DNA of 32,877 nt from Candidatus Dadabacteria bacterium (GCA_003695505.1 RFIY01000146.1:1-32877), one strand, 5' to 3'. Positions 17,492 through 26,158 are shown, counted from the first letter of the stretch. Notes: a model not told the origin generated them from the letters alone. Numbers and translations: made by a program.

Positions 17492-18180
17492 CTGCGGAGT
17501 ACGCGGCGCCCCCAGCACAGCACGGCGACCGGAAACACCAGCCAGGGCGCGTTCGCCAGCACGAACTTCACGCCGACGTCGAATACCCTTGTCGTGTCGA
17601 CGTTCGGACATCCGGCAACGATCTCGCTGCCAAAATACAGGCTGGTCGCGTACAGATGCACGACCGCCTGCGCCATCCAGAGCAGCACCGCCTCGCGACG
17701 CTGGCGTGGCCGTCGGTGCCACAGCCACAATCCGGCCAGGCCGACGATGCCATTGCAGACAGACAGTAGCTCCATGACCCAAAGTACCGGGTCGGTCGTT
17801 CCATAACGCAGGTCGCCACCGTCGATATAGGCCCACCAGGGGTACGCCCACGCACTGTTCGCGGACGCAATGATCGCGTCACGCAGCAAAAGCCAGCCCA
17901 GCTCCCAGGTCAGGTGCGTCAGGCTGGTCAGCCAGACCCACGCACGCACCGTCCACTCCAGGCGGTGTGGCTGCCCCTTGCCGACCACACCGGGAACCAG
18001 CAACAGTGCCCAGATCCCACTCGCGTAAACAGCGGCCAGCATATCGGCGACCGCGCGACGATCCACACCGGCGTTGAACACACACGCCGCTGCCACCGGG
18101 AAGGCTACAGCGATCAGCCCCGCCAGACTCAGTTGCACGCGGCGCAGCGCTCGTGGAATGGCATGGTGCCTGATCTTCAC
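17482..18180 (-). CDS. Polytopic membrane protein, possibly EXPERA/emopamil-binding-like
   Basis: The 232-residue protein has about five or six transmembrane segments and few charged residues inside them. Features recalling the EXPERA (EBP/TMEM97) fold are a conserved-looking helix with polar residues (LTHLTWELGWLLLRD), a helix with NG (CNGIVGLAGLWLW) and a late segment VKFVLANAPWLVFP. The resemblance is weak and not proof; EXPERA proteins bind or isomerise sterols and related lipids. The start GTG 18180 overlaps the stop of the upstream TPR gene (GTGA), so the two are translated together. It is convergent with bcp. Confidence 0.6.
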   Translation of the reverse strand: MKIRHHAIPRALRRVQLSLAGLIAVAFPVAAACVFNAGVDRRAVADMLAAVYASGIWALLLVPGVVGKGQPHRLEWTVRAWVWLTSLTHLTWELGWLLLRDAIIASANSAWAYPWWAYIDGGDLRYGTTDPVLWVMELLSVCNGIVGLAGLWLWHRRPRQRREAVLLWMAQAVVHLYATSLYFGSEIVAGCPNVDTTRVFDVGVKFVLANAPWLVFPVAVLCWGRRVLRSQD

Positions 18181-18815
18181 GGTTCGACAATCAACGTATC
18201 GTCACCGAGCGCCGTGAGCAGATTCGTTCGGATCGTACGCGCGCGCAATTCGGCCTGTTCCGCCTCGGCAATGCGCCCAATGCCGCGCAACAGGACCGAG
18301 AGATGGTCGAGCGCCTCGGCCACGGCCGGGTGCGCGCCACCCCATAACTGCGTTCGAATCGTGATGGCCTGAAGGTAGAGCTGCTCCGCCTCGTCTGCGC
18401 GTTTCTGATCGGCGCACAGATCCCCGAGCATGACCAGGCTCGTCGCAAGATCGGGATCCCACGACCCGTTGATGCGCTCAAGGATGTCGATACTCCAGCG
18501 CAACAGGGCCTCCGCCTCCTCCTTCCTCCCCTGTATACGGTGCAAATCCGCAAGGAAGCGCAAGTCGCGTGCGACGTCCGGATGGTCGATTCCACCGCTG
18601 CGACGTATGGTTTCGCGCAGCGCACTCCGGATCTGTTCCTCCGCCAGCCCAAGCTCGGCGTCGACTCCGAGCGCCGTCGCGCGTTTCTGGTGCAGCTCCG
18701 CGGAGCGCCGCAACGCGTCCGGCTCCAGGGATTGCGCCCGCGCGCCACACCATCCCGCCGCGGCAATGAGTATTGGCACGGAAACCTGAAAGAGACTCGG
18801 CCTGCTCAGTTTCAT
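18177..18815 (-). CDS. Secreted tetratricopeptide-repeat protein
   Basis: From ATG 18815 the product has about 212 residues with a Sec-type signal peptide (MKLSRPSLFQ start, hydrophobic core VPILIAAAGWC, probable cut after ARA). The rest is helical with four or so TPR_12/TPR_10-like repeats: DVARDLRFLADLHRIQGRKE, DLATSLVMLGDLCADQKRAD and AVAEALDHLSVLLRGIGR, each followed by an EAExL helix. This type resembles kinesin-light-chain-like repeats and likely mediates protein contacts in the periplasm. The open frame extends upstream to 19088 but lacks a good start there and would overlap the divergent J-domain gene. It is coupled to the downstream membrane protein. Confidence 0.78.
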   Translation of the reverse strand: MKLSRPSLFQVSVPILIAAAGWCGARAQSLEPDALRRSAELHQKRATALGVDAELGLAEEQIRSALRETIRRSGGIDHPDVARDLRFLADLHRIQGRKEEAEALLRWSIDILERINGSWDPDLATSLVMLGDLCADQKRADEAEQLYLQAITIRTQLWGGAHPAVAEALDHLSVLLRGIGRIAEAEQAELRARTIRTNLLTALGDDTLIVEP

Positions 18816-18836
18816 ACCGTCTTTGTGACCATTCGG

Positions 18837-18842
18837 TATAAT
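18837..18842 (+). promoter_or_regulatory. Putative -10 box TATAAT for the J-domain gene, overlapping a leftward -10
   Basis: A perfect TATAAT lies about 68 bases before GTG 18910, but no good -35 is seen at the right spacing. On the other strand TATACC (18840-18835) with TTGGTA (18862-18857) at 16 bases could serve the TPR gene, so the two promoters would overlap back to back. Confidence 0.35.
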
Positions 18843-18909
18843 CAACGTGCAAATCGTACCAACAGGATAGCCCGAAATCGAGGCATAGGGAGGCATACGG
18901 GCAGTCAGC

Positions 18910-20523
18910 GTGGTCACCACCCAAACAAACAAGGTTCCTGAATCCGGCGCGCTCGACGAACATTCCGGCCAGACACTCCTGCGCGAACTGATCTGGTCCG
19001 GGACGTCTGCGACGATCATTCTGCAGCAGGAGCGTAGCAAGCTGGCGCTGTACCTGCGCTCGGGAACGCCCGCAGGCGCCAAGAGCAATATACCCTCTCA
19101 AACCCTGGTGCGCCTTGCCCATCGATACAATTTGATCACGGACCAGCAATTGAAAGCTGTCGTTCAGGCGCTGAATGAAGGGACCACGAACAAGCAGGGC
19201 GAATTGATGATTCGCGAAGGACTCGCACCAGAGCGCCTGAACCAGCTACTGGAGCGGCAAACGGCTGCACGATTCGCCGCAATGATGCTCTGGAAAACCG
19301 GCCGCTTCCGCATCAAGCGCGAACTTCCGACAGAGATTCCCGGCGTGCCGTGTGGGGTTATTGACGCATACTTTGAATACGCGAGAGAGCGCTGGACGCC
19401 TGCTTCGCTGATCGAGGCCGCCAACTCACTAACCGAGGTCGTTGTTCAAATCCCCGCCAACCTTCCGGCGCACCTGCGTCAGGAATTGAACGCACACCCA
19501 GTCGCCAGCGCGTGGCTGGCGCGGCTCTCCGGGCAGCCGGCCCCCCTCGTGAAGATCGCGGGCGCACCGTCGCGGCAAACGGCGCGGCACTGGCTGCTCG
19601 TCGATGCGCTCCGTTCACTTGGCGTGCTCGTTGTTGCTGAAGATACCTCCGGGACAAGTCCAGCAGGCGGATCCCAGCCGGTCGCGCGCGATACGTCGAG
19701 GCCCCTGCCCGAAACCGTTCACGCCACCGCCGTCGGCGCAGGGCGCGGAGCAACAGCGGATACCGCCGGCGTCGACGCCGCTCAGTCGCGACCTTCATCT
19801 GCGACACCCGAAGACGACGGTGCACGTCTGGATGAGCGACAGGACAACCCTGAGCTTGACGCGAAGTACGAAGAAATGCGTGAACAAAACTGGTTCGAGA
19901 TTCTCGGGTTACCGCTGGACGCGACAGCGCGCGACGTCAAAAAAGCATACTTCCGGCTTGCCAAGGAATACCATCCCGATCGGTTCTTCGATCAGAAGAC
20001 GCGACGCCCCAGCCACAGTGCCGAGAAGATATTTTCTTTGATCAACCAGGCCTATGAGACGCTCCGTGATGATGCTGAACGAGAGCGCTACCGCGACTAC
20101 CTGGAACGCGGCACAACCGAAGAAGAAGAAATGCGCCGCGCTGAGGCCATCCTGACCAGTGAAGTCGAATTTCAGAAAGCCCAGGTGCTGATCAAATTGA
20201 AAAAATATGGTGATGCGATCGCCCACCTGCAAGAGGCAATCGCACTACATGATGAACCGGAATATCACGTCAACCTGGCCTGGGCCCGCTTTATGCACGG
20301 CTGGCCCGACGACAAGGCCGCGTGCGACACGGCCATGCTGACCATGAAGGATCTGCTGGAACGAACGGGCAAAGTAAATACGGCAGAAGCCTGGTACCTG
20401 TACGGCCGGATGCAGAAAATCGCCGGGAATACTGGCAGTGCAAAACGTGCCTTCGAGCGCGTTTTGAAACTGGACAAATCACACAAGGACGCACAGCGCG
20501 AACTGAGGGTGCTCGGCGACTGA
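18910..20523 (+). CDS. DUF4388-like/J-domain/TPR protein
   Basis: This 537-residue protein has three parts. The first (about 20-200) resembles the DUF4388/PATAN type found at the front of myxobacterial signalling proteins (TLLRELIWSGTSATIILQQE, then LALYLRSGTPAGA). The middle is a low-complexity Ala/Thr/Pro/Asp linker (about 245-325). The third is a J domain (about 335-402) with the HPD motif at H355-P356-D357 (KEYHPDRF), so it can stimulate an Hsp70 ATPase. The C-terminal 130 residues are TPR-like helices. It is cytosolic, with no signal peptide. The start GTG 18910 is the only in-frame option near; a GGGAGG lies 16 bases upstream, which is long. It begins an independent rightward unit followed by ilvE. 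Confidence 0.85.
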   Translation: MVTTQTNKVPESGALDEHSGQTLLRELIWSGTSATIILQQERSKLALYLRSGTPAGAKSNIPSQTLVRLAHRYNLITDQQLKAVVQALNEGTTNKQGELMIREGLAPERLNQLLERQTAARFAAMMLWKTGRFRIKRELPTEIPGVPCGVIDAYFEYARERWTPASLIEAANSLTEVVVQIPANLPAHLRQELNAHPVASAWLARLSGQPAPLVKIAGAPSRQTARHWLLVDALRSLGVLVVAEDTSGTSPAGGSQPVARDTSRPLPETVHATAVGAGRGATADTAGVDAAQSRPSSATPEDDGARLDERQDNPELDAKYEEMREQNWFEILGLPLDATARDVKKAYFRLAKEYHPDRFFDQKTRRPSHSAEKIFSLINQAYETLRDDAERERYRDYLERGTTEEEEMRRAEAILTSEVEFQKAQVLIKLKKYGDAIAHLQEAIALHDEPEYHVNLAWARFMHGWPDDKAACDTAMLTMKDLLERTGKVNTAEAWYLYGRMQKIAGNTGSAKRAFERVLKLDKSHKDAQRELRVLGD

Positions 20524-20530
20524 TTGCAAT

Positions 20531-20560
20531 TTCGCATCCAGCGCGCCCTTCCGCTAAAAT
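20531..20560 (+). promoter_or_regulatory. Possible promoter for the aminotransferase gene
   Basis: TTCGCA (20531-20536) and TAAAAT (20555-20560) are 18 bases apart in the 88-base gap between the J-domain gene and ilvE. The -10 matches consensus at five of six positions. Confidence 0.3.
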
Positions 20561-20611
20561 CAATAGGATTGAATCGACCTTCAATTCTCCGCGAAAGCTG
20601 CTGCACATCCA

Positions 20612-21550
20612 ATGAGCGTTCAGGCGACATACCTCTGGTTCGACGGCGAACTACGTCCGTGGGACGACGGGCGCATCCATCTGTTGACACACACCCTGCA
20701 CTACGGACTGGGCGTCTTTGAAGGCACGCGCGCGTACGTTCAGGACGACGGCTCGACGGCGGTATTCAGGCTTGACGATCACCTCGCCCGCCTGCGCCGA
20801 TCCGCGAAAATCTTGCAGATCGACATCCCGTTCACGCAACAGCAACTCCACGATGCCACGGTCGAGGTCATCGCGGCCAACGAGCTGACGTCGTGCTATT
20901 TGCGCCACATCGCCTTTATCGGGGAAGGCGCGATGGGCCTCCATCCGCAGAACAACCCGATCCGTACCGCCATTCTGGCATGGCCGTGGGGCGCCTACCT
21001 TGGTGAGGACGGCCTGAAAAAAGGCATTCGCTGCAAGATCAGCAGCTTTGTACGGCATTTTCCCAATTCGTCGATGTCACAGGCCAAGGCCACAGGGAAC
21101 TACATCAATTCGATCATGGCCAAACGCGAAGTCGTCGCGCTCGGCTACGATGAAGCCATCCTGCTCGACACCGACGGGTTTGTCGCAGAAGGCAGTGGCG
21201 AAAACATCTTCATCGTCCGTGATGGCGTCATCAAGACCCCGCCGCTGGCATCGATCCTGGATGGCATCACGCGCAATACGGTCCTTCAGATTGCCCGCAG
21301 GCGGGGTCTGACGGTTGAACAAACCCGTATCACCCGCGATGAGCTTTACATCGCGGATGAAGCATTTTTCACTGGCACGGCAGCAGAAATCACGCCCATT
21401 CGTGAAGTCGACGACCGCGTCATCGGAGAAGGGCGTCCCGGCCCTGTCACACAACAGATCCAGAGTGACTACTTCGATCTGGTCGAAGGACGTCAGGTCT
21501 ACGATCCGGACTGGCTCGCGACCGTCGATTTCACCGGCGCCACCATCTGA
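20612..21550 (+). CDS. ilvE: Branched-chain amino acid aminotransferase
   Basis: The 312-residue fold-type IV PLP enzyme moves the amino group between Leu/Ile/Val and 2-oxoglutarate. Motifs: WFDGELRPWDD and HTLHYGLGVFEGTRAY in the N-terminal domain, the PLP lysine K159 in SQAKATGNYINS (same number as in E. coli IlvE), the cofactor segment DGFVAEGSGENIFIVRDG, the phosphate loop SILDGITRNTV, and FFTGTAAEITPIREVDDR at the end. Its length is typical. It has little Shine-Dalgarno sequence. The ctaA-type gene starts 18 bases downstream, so the two are probably cotranscribed, although their pathways are unrelated. Confidence 0.95.
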   Translation: MSVQATYLWFDGELRPWDDGRIHLLTHTLHYGLGVFEGTRAYVQDDGSTAVFRLDDHLARLRRSAKILQIDIPFTQQQLHDATVEVIAANELTSCYLRHIAFIGEGAMGLHPQNNPIRTAILAWPWGAYLGEDGLKKGIRCKISSFVRHFPNSSMSQAKATGNYINSIMAKREVVALGYDEAILLDTDGFVAEGSGENIFIVRDGVIKTPPLASILDGITRNTVLQIARRRGLTVEQTRITRDELYIADEAFFTGTAAEITPIREVDDRVIGEGRPGPVTQQIQSDYFDLVEGRQVYDPDWLATVDFTGATI

Positions 21551-21568
21551 AGCCTGACAACGGCGCTC

Positions 21569-22579
21569 ATGAGCCAGCAGAATCATAGACCAGTCGTTCG
21601 CTGGCTATGGGTCATCTACGGGATGATCGTCGGCATGATCGCGTTGGGCGGCATCACCCGCCTGACCGGCTCCGGCCTGTCAATGGTCGAATGGGCGCCA
21701 CTCTTTGGTGTCGTCCCGCCCCTCAACGAAGCGGACTGGCTGGCGACGTTCGCCAAATACAAGCAGTTTCCGCAATACAAGCTGGTCAATCAGTGGATGA
21801 CGCTGGACGATTTCAAGCGGATTTTCTTCTGGGAATACCTGCACCGCGTCTGGGGTCGCCTGATTGGACTCGTCGTGCTGCTGCCGATGCTGTGGTTCTG
21901 GCGGACGGGGCGCCTCGAAGGCACCCCGAAAGGTCGCATCGTCGCGATGTTCTTCCTCGGCGGGTTGCAGGGCGTGGTCGGCTGGATCATGGTCAGGAGC
22001 GGTCTGGTCGATCAGCCCGCCGTCAGCCACATTCGCCTGGCGATTCACCTGCTGCTCGCACTGTTCATTGCCCAGTGGGTACTGTGGCTGATCCTCGACC
22101 TGCAATCCCCGCCGCGCGCCGATGTGCCGTCACGAACACGCAGGATGATCATTGGACTGCTTGTTCTCGTGGTCGTTCAAATCGCCTGGGGCGCATTCGT
22201 AGCGGGCACGCGTGCGGGCTACCTGTTTTCGACCTTTCCCACAATGAATGGCTACTGGTGGCCGCCTGCGCCCCCGGAACAAACCGCGCTGCATGCGCTG
22301 TTCCACGACCCCGCATGGCTGCACGCCACACACCGCTGGCTTGGTCTGCTCGTGTTTGGCCATGCGATCGGAACAGCAATGCGTCTGCGCACCGCCGCGC
22401 CGGGCGCAGCGCGCCTGCTGTTCGCGACCATCAGCGTGCAGGTCGTCCTTGGCATCGCGACCGTCCTCAGCCACGTCCAGATCGGTCTGGCCGTCAGCCA
22501 CCAGCTTGGCGGCGCACTGCTACTGTCAGTCGTCACCTGGCTGTTGTGGCTGACGAAGTCGGAAGCGGCTTCGCGCTGA
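21569..22579 (+). CDS. ctaA: Heme A synthase (COX15/CtaA family)
   Basis: The 336-residue integral membrane protein has eight predicted helices. It hydroxylates the C8 methyl of heme O to form heme A for aa3-type cytochrome oxidase. The two-fold repeat shows the conserved histidines: EYLHRVWGR, SHIRLAIHLLLA, HATHRWLG and SHQLGGALLL, ligands of the two hemes. The opening GGITRLTGSGLSMVEW is diagnostic of the longer COX15 (type 2) form without the cysteine pair of Bacillus CtaA. It indicates an aerobic organism. It ends 18 bases from the convergent carboxylesterase gene. Confidence 0.94.
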   Translation: MSQQNHRPVVRWLWVIYGMIVGMIALGGITRLTGSGLSMVEWAPLFGVVPPLNEADWLATFAKYKQFPQYKLVNQWMTLDDFKRIFFWEYLHRVWGRLIGLVVLLPMLWFWRTGRLEGTPKGRIVAMFFLGGLQGVVGWIMVRSGLVDQPAVSHIRLAIHLLLALFIAQWVLWLILDLQSPPRADVPSRTRRMIIGLLVLVVVQIAWGAFVAGTRAGYLFSTFPTMNGYWWPPAPPEQTALHALFHDPAWLHATHRWLGLLVFGHAIGTAMRLRTAAPGAARLLFATISVQVVLGIATVLSHVQIGLAVSHQLGGALLLSVVTWLLWLTKSEAASR

Positions 22580-22597
22580 CCGCAGCGCACTCCGGGA

Positions 22598-24310
22598 TCA
22601 ATCTCCCCACAACCGCGACGAATAGCGTTCCAGCGATCCGAAATCATCCGGCAGCCGCTCCATCCAGAATGCGCATTGGGTACGTTTGTATTCGTAGAGC
22701 GGCCCTGCTTGCTCACCGAGCTGAAACGTGACATCTCCCGCATCAAACGGTAACCACTGTGGATCACCATCTCCGTTTGGATCACCGTCTCGTGCAAATC
22801 GCGTCCAGTAGCGTTGCAAGCGTTCGCTGAGGGCAACGATCCGCGCAGCACCGTCGTCGTTGTGAAACAACCAGTTCAACAGGTCGTAGTTTCCAAAAAC
22901 GTACGGTACGTCCATCGAGTGGAATGTCCCCAGATAACGCGCAAGGTCATAGGCATCATCTCCAAGGCGAAACTCGTACAACCAGGTTGCCGCGTGGCGG
23001 GAATGCACCTGCAGCGCAGCGCGAACACTACAGACGAACAGGACATCCCCATCCACATCGAGCCAGAGGCGCCACGGCGATTCGTAGCGTTCCTGAGGGT
23101 AGAGCTCACGCAGGACTCGCGCCTCTTCAGCCGAGAAACGCGTGCCGACGAACCTCCACAAATCGCCCCAGTCCATCCCGCCCAGTGCGCGCAGAATGTC
23201 ATCGAGATGGGGAACCGAGAAATCGTCGGCATTGTAACCGGCAAGGATATCCACCACCTGAACCGTCCCTCGCGTGAACGCTTCCTGCGGTTGCGTTGGC
23301 AGCACCACTCCGTCGACGTGCGGCGAAAAGAAACGGCTGTCCGCAGGATCCACCGCCGCCAACAGTGACTCAGCGGATACCGACCGCAGGCAATCCAGCG
23401 AATCCTGCCCCGTCGCAGGACAACCAAGCTGTTCCAGATACGCGCGCATCCCCGATGCGGCGACCTCTGGCGAGCGTGCGAGGCAATTACCACTCTGTAT
23501 GATCGCCCGCCGAAACAGGCCTTCTGACGCGGGAGACGCGATCAACTCGCAGATCGCCATCGCGCCGGACGACTCGCCGAAGACGGTCACCTGCTCCGGA
23601 TTGCCGCCGAACGCTGCAATGTTGTCGCGAACCCACTCCAGCGCCAGAATTTGATCGAGCAGGCCGAAGGTCCCGTTGGCCTCCTTGCCGGCTCCCGTCA
23701 CCGGGTTGAAGAAGAATCCGAACGGCCCAAGACGGTAGTTGAGCGTCACGACCACGACACCGTGCGCAGCAAGATCGGCGCCGTCATAGAGAAACCAGGA
23801 ACTTCCGCCAAGCTGAAACAGTCCGCCATGGATAAACACCATCACGGGAAGCGGATCTGAAGCTACGGTCGCAGGACGCCAGACGTTCAGAAAAAGGCAG
23901 TCCTCGCTGACGCCGGAAGCCGACAAAAATGCAGTCTCTCCCTGCACACAGTCCGTGCCGTATGAGGTAGCGTCGATATCCGAACTGGAGGCGTATGGAC
24001 GTGGTGCGCGGAACCGATTCTCTCTGCCGGTATCCCTACCATACTGGATCCCCAGCCAGGCACAACTGGATGACCGGCCGGCCTTTCCATAAAGGGTACC
24101 CGACGTCGTGCGCACCGGCTCGGTGCAGGGAAAGCCACCATTCGCCGTTTCGTGCGGAACCGCATCCGCACATGCCGTGACGAAAACCAGCCACGACAAT
24201 GCGACAATCCGTCGCGACCGGGTCTGGGCTGTTGCACAGTTCAGTCGTACCCTGGCGTCGTACGTTGAGCCAGCGCGCTTCTTACTCGTCGAGCACACAC
24301 TCACCCGCAC
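22598..24310 (-). CDS. Type-B carboxylesterase lipoprotein
   Basis: The 570-residue product has an n-region ending TRSRR, a hydrophobic core and lipobox VTAC, so it should be a membrane-anchored lipoprotein. The alpha/beta-hydrolase (COesterase) has the oxyanion loop VFIHGGLFQLGG, the nucleophile elbow GESSG (S247), and His464 in GTFHSMDVPYVFG. The catalytic Glu seen in G-x-N-x-DEG is Asp here (NADDF, D363), so the triad may be Ser-Asp-His. EDCLFLNVWRP, near residue 140, is the type-B signature. The start is one of GTG 24310, 24304 or 24298, all inside the upstream lipoprotein gene (overlap up to 29 bases), so they are coupled. Ester substrates are unknown. Confidence 0.9.
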   Translation of the reverse strand: MRVSVCSTSKKRAGSTYDARVRLNCATAQTRSRRIVALSWLVFVTACADAVPHETANGGFPCTEPVRTTSGTLYGKAGRSSSCAWLGIQYGRDTGRENRFRAPRPYASSSDIDATSYGTDCVQGETAFLSASGVSEDCLFLNVWRPATVASDPLPVMVFIHGGLFQLGGSSWFLYDGADLAAHGVVVVTLNYRLGPFGFFFNPVTGAGKEANGTFGLLDQILALEWVRDNIAAFGGNPEQVTVFGESSGAMAICELIASPASEGLFRRAIIQSGNCLARSPEVAASGMRAYLEQLGCPATGQDSLDCLRSVSAESLLAAVDPADSRFFSPHVDGVVLPTQPQEAFTRGTVQVVDILAGYNADDFSVPHLDDILRALGGMDWGDLWRFVGTRFSAEEARVLRELYPQERYESPWRLWLDVDGDVLFVCSVRAALQVHSRHAATWLYEFRLGDDAYDLARYLGTFHSMDVPYVFGNYDLLNWLFHNDDGAARIVALSERLQRYWTRFARDGDPNGDGDPQWLPFDAGDVTFQLGEQAGPLYEYKRTQCAFWMERLPDDFGSLERYSSRLWGD

Positions 24311-26048
24311 CGGCTCCTTCGCGTGAAAAAGCGTGGTAACCCCATTCGTCCCAGTCGGTATCGAAGCCAGAGGAAACCGATACCGGCGGGCACAGGAGTG
24401 GCAAGAACATCAGATCCGTTCGTTCGTCATACGAAACCGTCGTACAACTGGTTTGCCGAATGCGCACCCGGTCGAGCACCTTCCCCGGACCATTCGAGCC
24501 ACCGTCGCGGAGCTGCTCGCGAATGTCGTACACGATCAGATAGTCATTCTTGCCGCCGTCCGAAATGTATTTCCCCGCAAAATAGAGGATCCCGTCGCGG
24601 TCGACGACCAGGCCGGTATTGATATAGGGATCCTGTGTGGCGTGCGGTTCATAAACCTGCCTCAGTTCCAGCGTCCGCCGATCGAACACGAAAGCCCTCA
24701 ATTGCAGAAAGAACTCGGCGCCCGAAATGAAAAACATGTAGAGCCGGTCGTCTGTATCGCTGAGCAGGTCTCCTGGATGCAACGTCACGGAGAAATACAG
24801 TTTTCCGGTCACGGGATGGGACGCCACCTCTGTACCATCGGGGTCGAACACATAGAGCCGGCTATCGGGTTCGTCCTCGGCGCTGTAAACGGTAACAATG
24901 TTGCCCGTGCGGGGATCGATGCTCGGTGTCGTCTCACTTTTTGTTTTCCGCCCGAGATACGACGACCAGCCGAAACTGAGATTATCCGTCGATGGCTCCC
25001 AGATCGCCGCGACAAGATATCCGGCCTGAAGCTCCGGTGCACTGTAATCAAAGACGTTGTTGGTCAATTTGGGTAATGGCGACTGCACGACCGTGACATA
25101 AATCCGGTTGAGACCCGTTGCCGGATCGACAGAGACTGCCGGGGTGTTGACAGAGAGCAATGTCTGGCTTGTGGGCACGGTACCGGCCTCCGCGGCATGC
25201 CGGGCGGCAAGGTCTTCCCAGAGATCGAGGCGGCCCCGCAGCGTCCCGTTCAACCCGTCGAATACCAGGATTTTCCCGGTGATCGTATTGACGACGAGAT
25301 GACCGTCGCTGGTCAGATTCGAACTCAGGCTTGCGACAGGCAGCGTCGGCGTTCCCGGGAATCGCCACAGCGGGGTGCCGTCAGGCAACCACGCGTCAAC
25401 CGATGTTCGCGTAAAGCCATCTCCTGCTTCATTGGGTTCTCCTGCCGTGACGTAGACAACGTCGAGGCGCTGCATCAATGCATCGACCAACCATTGCGGC
25501 CGTGGAAGCACGGTGCCGTTGTTCATCCGTACGCGGCTGGCATCGGCAAAAAATGGGTCGGTGACGCCCTGTGCGCGCTCGTACCACACCTGATCCCGCG
25601 CACGTTGCGCGGCGGATTCGAGCGCGCGCGCGCTGATACGCCAGACCTGACCAAGCGTCGGAGCCCCAAGCCCGGCGAGAATCCCGGTATCCTTCTCCCA
25701 AACCAGGCGGCGGCGATCGGTCGCGGGAGCGGCAAACACGTTCGACACGCCAGGGCGCAGCGACGTGCCGTACATCGTTCCCGCGACGTCACTTCCTGGA
25801 GACAGATTGGCAAGCAGGCGCAATTCGGGGTGTGCAAAATAGGCTTCCTCGACGCAGTGCGGAAGTGGCTTGGGGTAATAGTCCGTCATGCAGCGATCGT
25901 GATGCACCACCGGCCAGCTAGACCCTTCAGAGAATCCGCTCTCTGGACACCAGTCTTCGATCTCTGCGATACCTGTCCTCAGCTCAAGACAACCGCCAAT
26001 GTTCAAGGCCGTGATGATTGCAAGGACTCCCGTTCGAAACCAGATCAT
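24282..26048 (-). CDS. Beta-propeller-like (PQQ-type) lipoprotein
   Basis: From ATG 26048 the product has about 588 residues. It has a signal peptide with lipobox IGGC and a Cys-rich segment of about 60 residues (EDWCPESG, HDRCMTDYYPKPLPHC). Then come many short repeats of the form 'variable strand, then D-x-x-x-G': GKILVFDGLNGTLRGR, DAWLPDGTPLWRFPG and SRLYVFDPDGTEVASHP. These resemble PQQ/quinoprotein-like blades, so it is probably a periplasmic or surface beta-propeller. No enzyme motif is seen. The start is ATG 26048 (TTAGGTG upstream) rather than GTG 26057. It is the first gene leftward from the TetR divergent region and overlaps the esterase gene by up to 29 bases. Confidence 0.72.
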   Translation of the reverse strand: MIWFRTGVLAIITALNIGGCLELRTGIAEIEDWCPESGFSEGSSWPVVHHDRCMTDYYPKPLPHCVEEAYFAHPELRLLANLSPGSDVAGTMYGTSLRPGVSNVFAAPATDRRRLVWEKDTGILAGLGAPTLGQVWRISARALESAAQRARDQVWYERAQGVTDPFFADASRVRMNNGTVLPRPQWLVDALMQRLDVVYVTAGEPNEAGDGFTRTSVDAWLPDGTPLWRFPGTPTLPVASLSSNLTSDGHLVVNTITGKILVFDGLNGTLRGRLDLWEDLAARHAAEAGTVPTSQTLLSVNTPAVSVDPATGLNRIYVTVVQSPLPKLTNNVFDYSAPELQAGYLVAAIWEPSTDNLSFGWSSYLGRKTKSETTPSIDPRTGNIVTVYSAEDEPDSRLYVFDPDGTEVASHPVTGKLYFSVTLHPGDLLSDTDDRLYMFFISGAEFFLQLRAFVFDRRTLELRQVYEPHATQDPYINTGLVVDRDGILYFAGKYISDGGKNDYLIVYDIREQLRDGGSNGPGKVLDRVRIRQTSCTTVSYDERTDLMFLPLLCPPVSVSSGFDTDWDEWGYHAFSREGAGAGECVLDE

Positions 26049-26066
26049 GACGCGCACCTAAATTAA

Positions 26067-26082
26067 ATCATTTGTTTCAATC
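26067..26082. promoter_or_regulatory. Operator-like element, copy 1 (inverted relative to copy 2)
   Basis: ATCATTTGTTTCAATC matches the reverse complement of the element at 26128-26143 at 13 of 16 positions. It overlaps a leftward TATGAT (26085-26080) that could be the -10 of the beta-propeller gene. It probably binds the adjacent TetR-family regulator, but that is inference. Confidence 0.45.
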
Positions 26083-26127
26083 ATACGTTTACCACGATAG
26101 CGTGGCGGCAATATTTTTGCAACAGTC

Positions 26128-26143
26128 GATTGAAACGTTTGAT
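26128..26143. promoter_or_regulatory. Operator-like element, copy 2, over the rightward -35 box
   Basis: GATTGAAACGTTTGAT contains a near-palindrome centred on AAACGTTT (10 of 12 positions symmetric) and the TTGAAA -35. Its centre is 61 bases from that of copy 1, close to six helical turns. A bound repressor would block the rightward promoter. Confidence 0.5.
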
Positions 26144-26158
26144 TACTTTTGCTATGAT
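26130..26158 (+). promoter_or_regulatory. Near-consensus sigma-70-type promoter of the tetR-type operon
   Basis: TTGAAA (26130-26135) and TATGAT (26153-26158) are separated by exactly 17 bases. The start of transcription would be near 26165, leaving a leader of about 35 bases with GGAG at 26190-26193, six bases before GTG 26200. Confidence 0.65.

Noticed and set aside
18816-19088. Longer start of the secreted TPR gene
   Set aside because: It would overlap the divergent J-domain gene and place about 90 residues before an obvious signal peptide that begins at 18815.
26092-26105. Short hairpin CCACG-ATAG-CGTGG between the two operator-like elements
   Set aside because: A five-base stem is common by chance, it matches neither operator copy and has no T tract.
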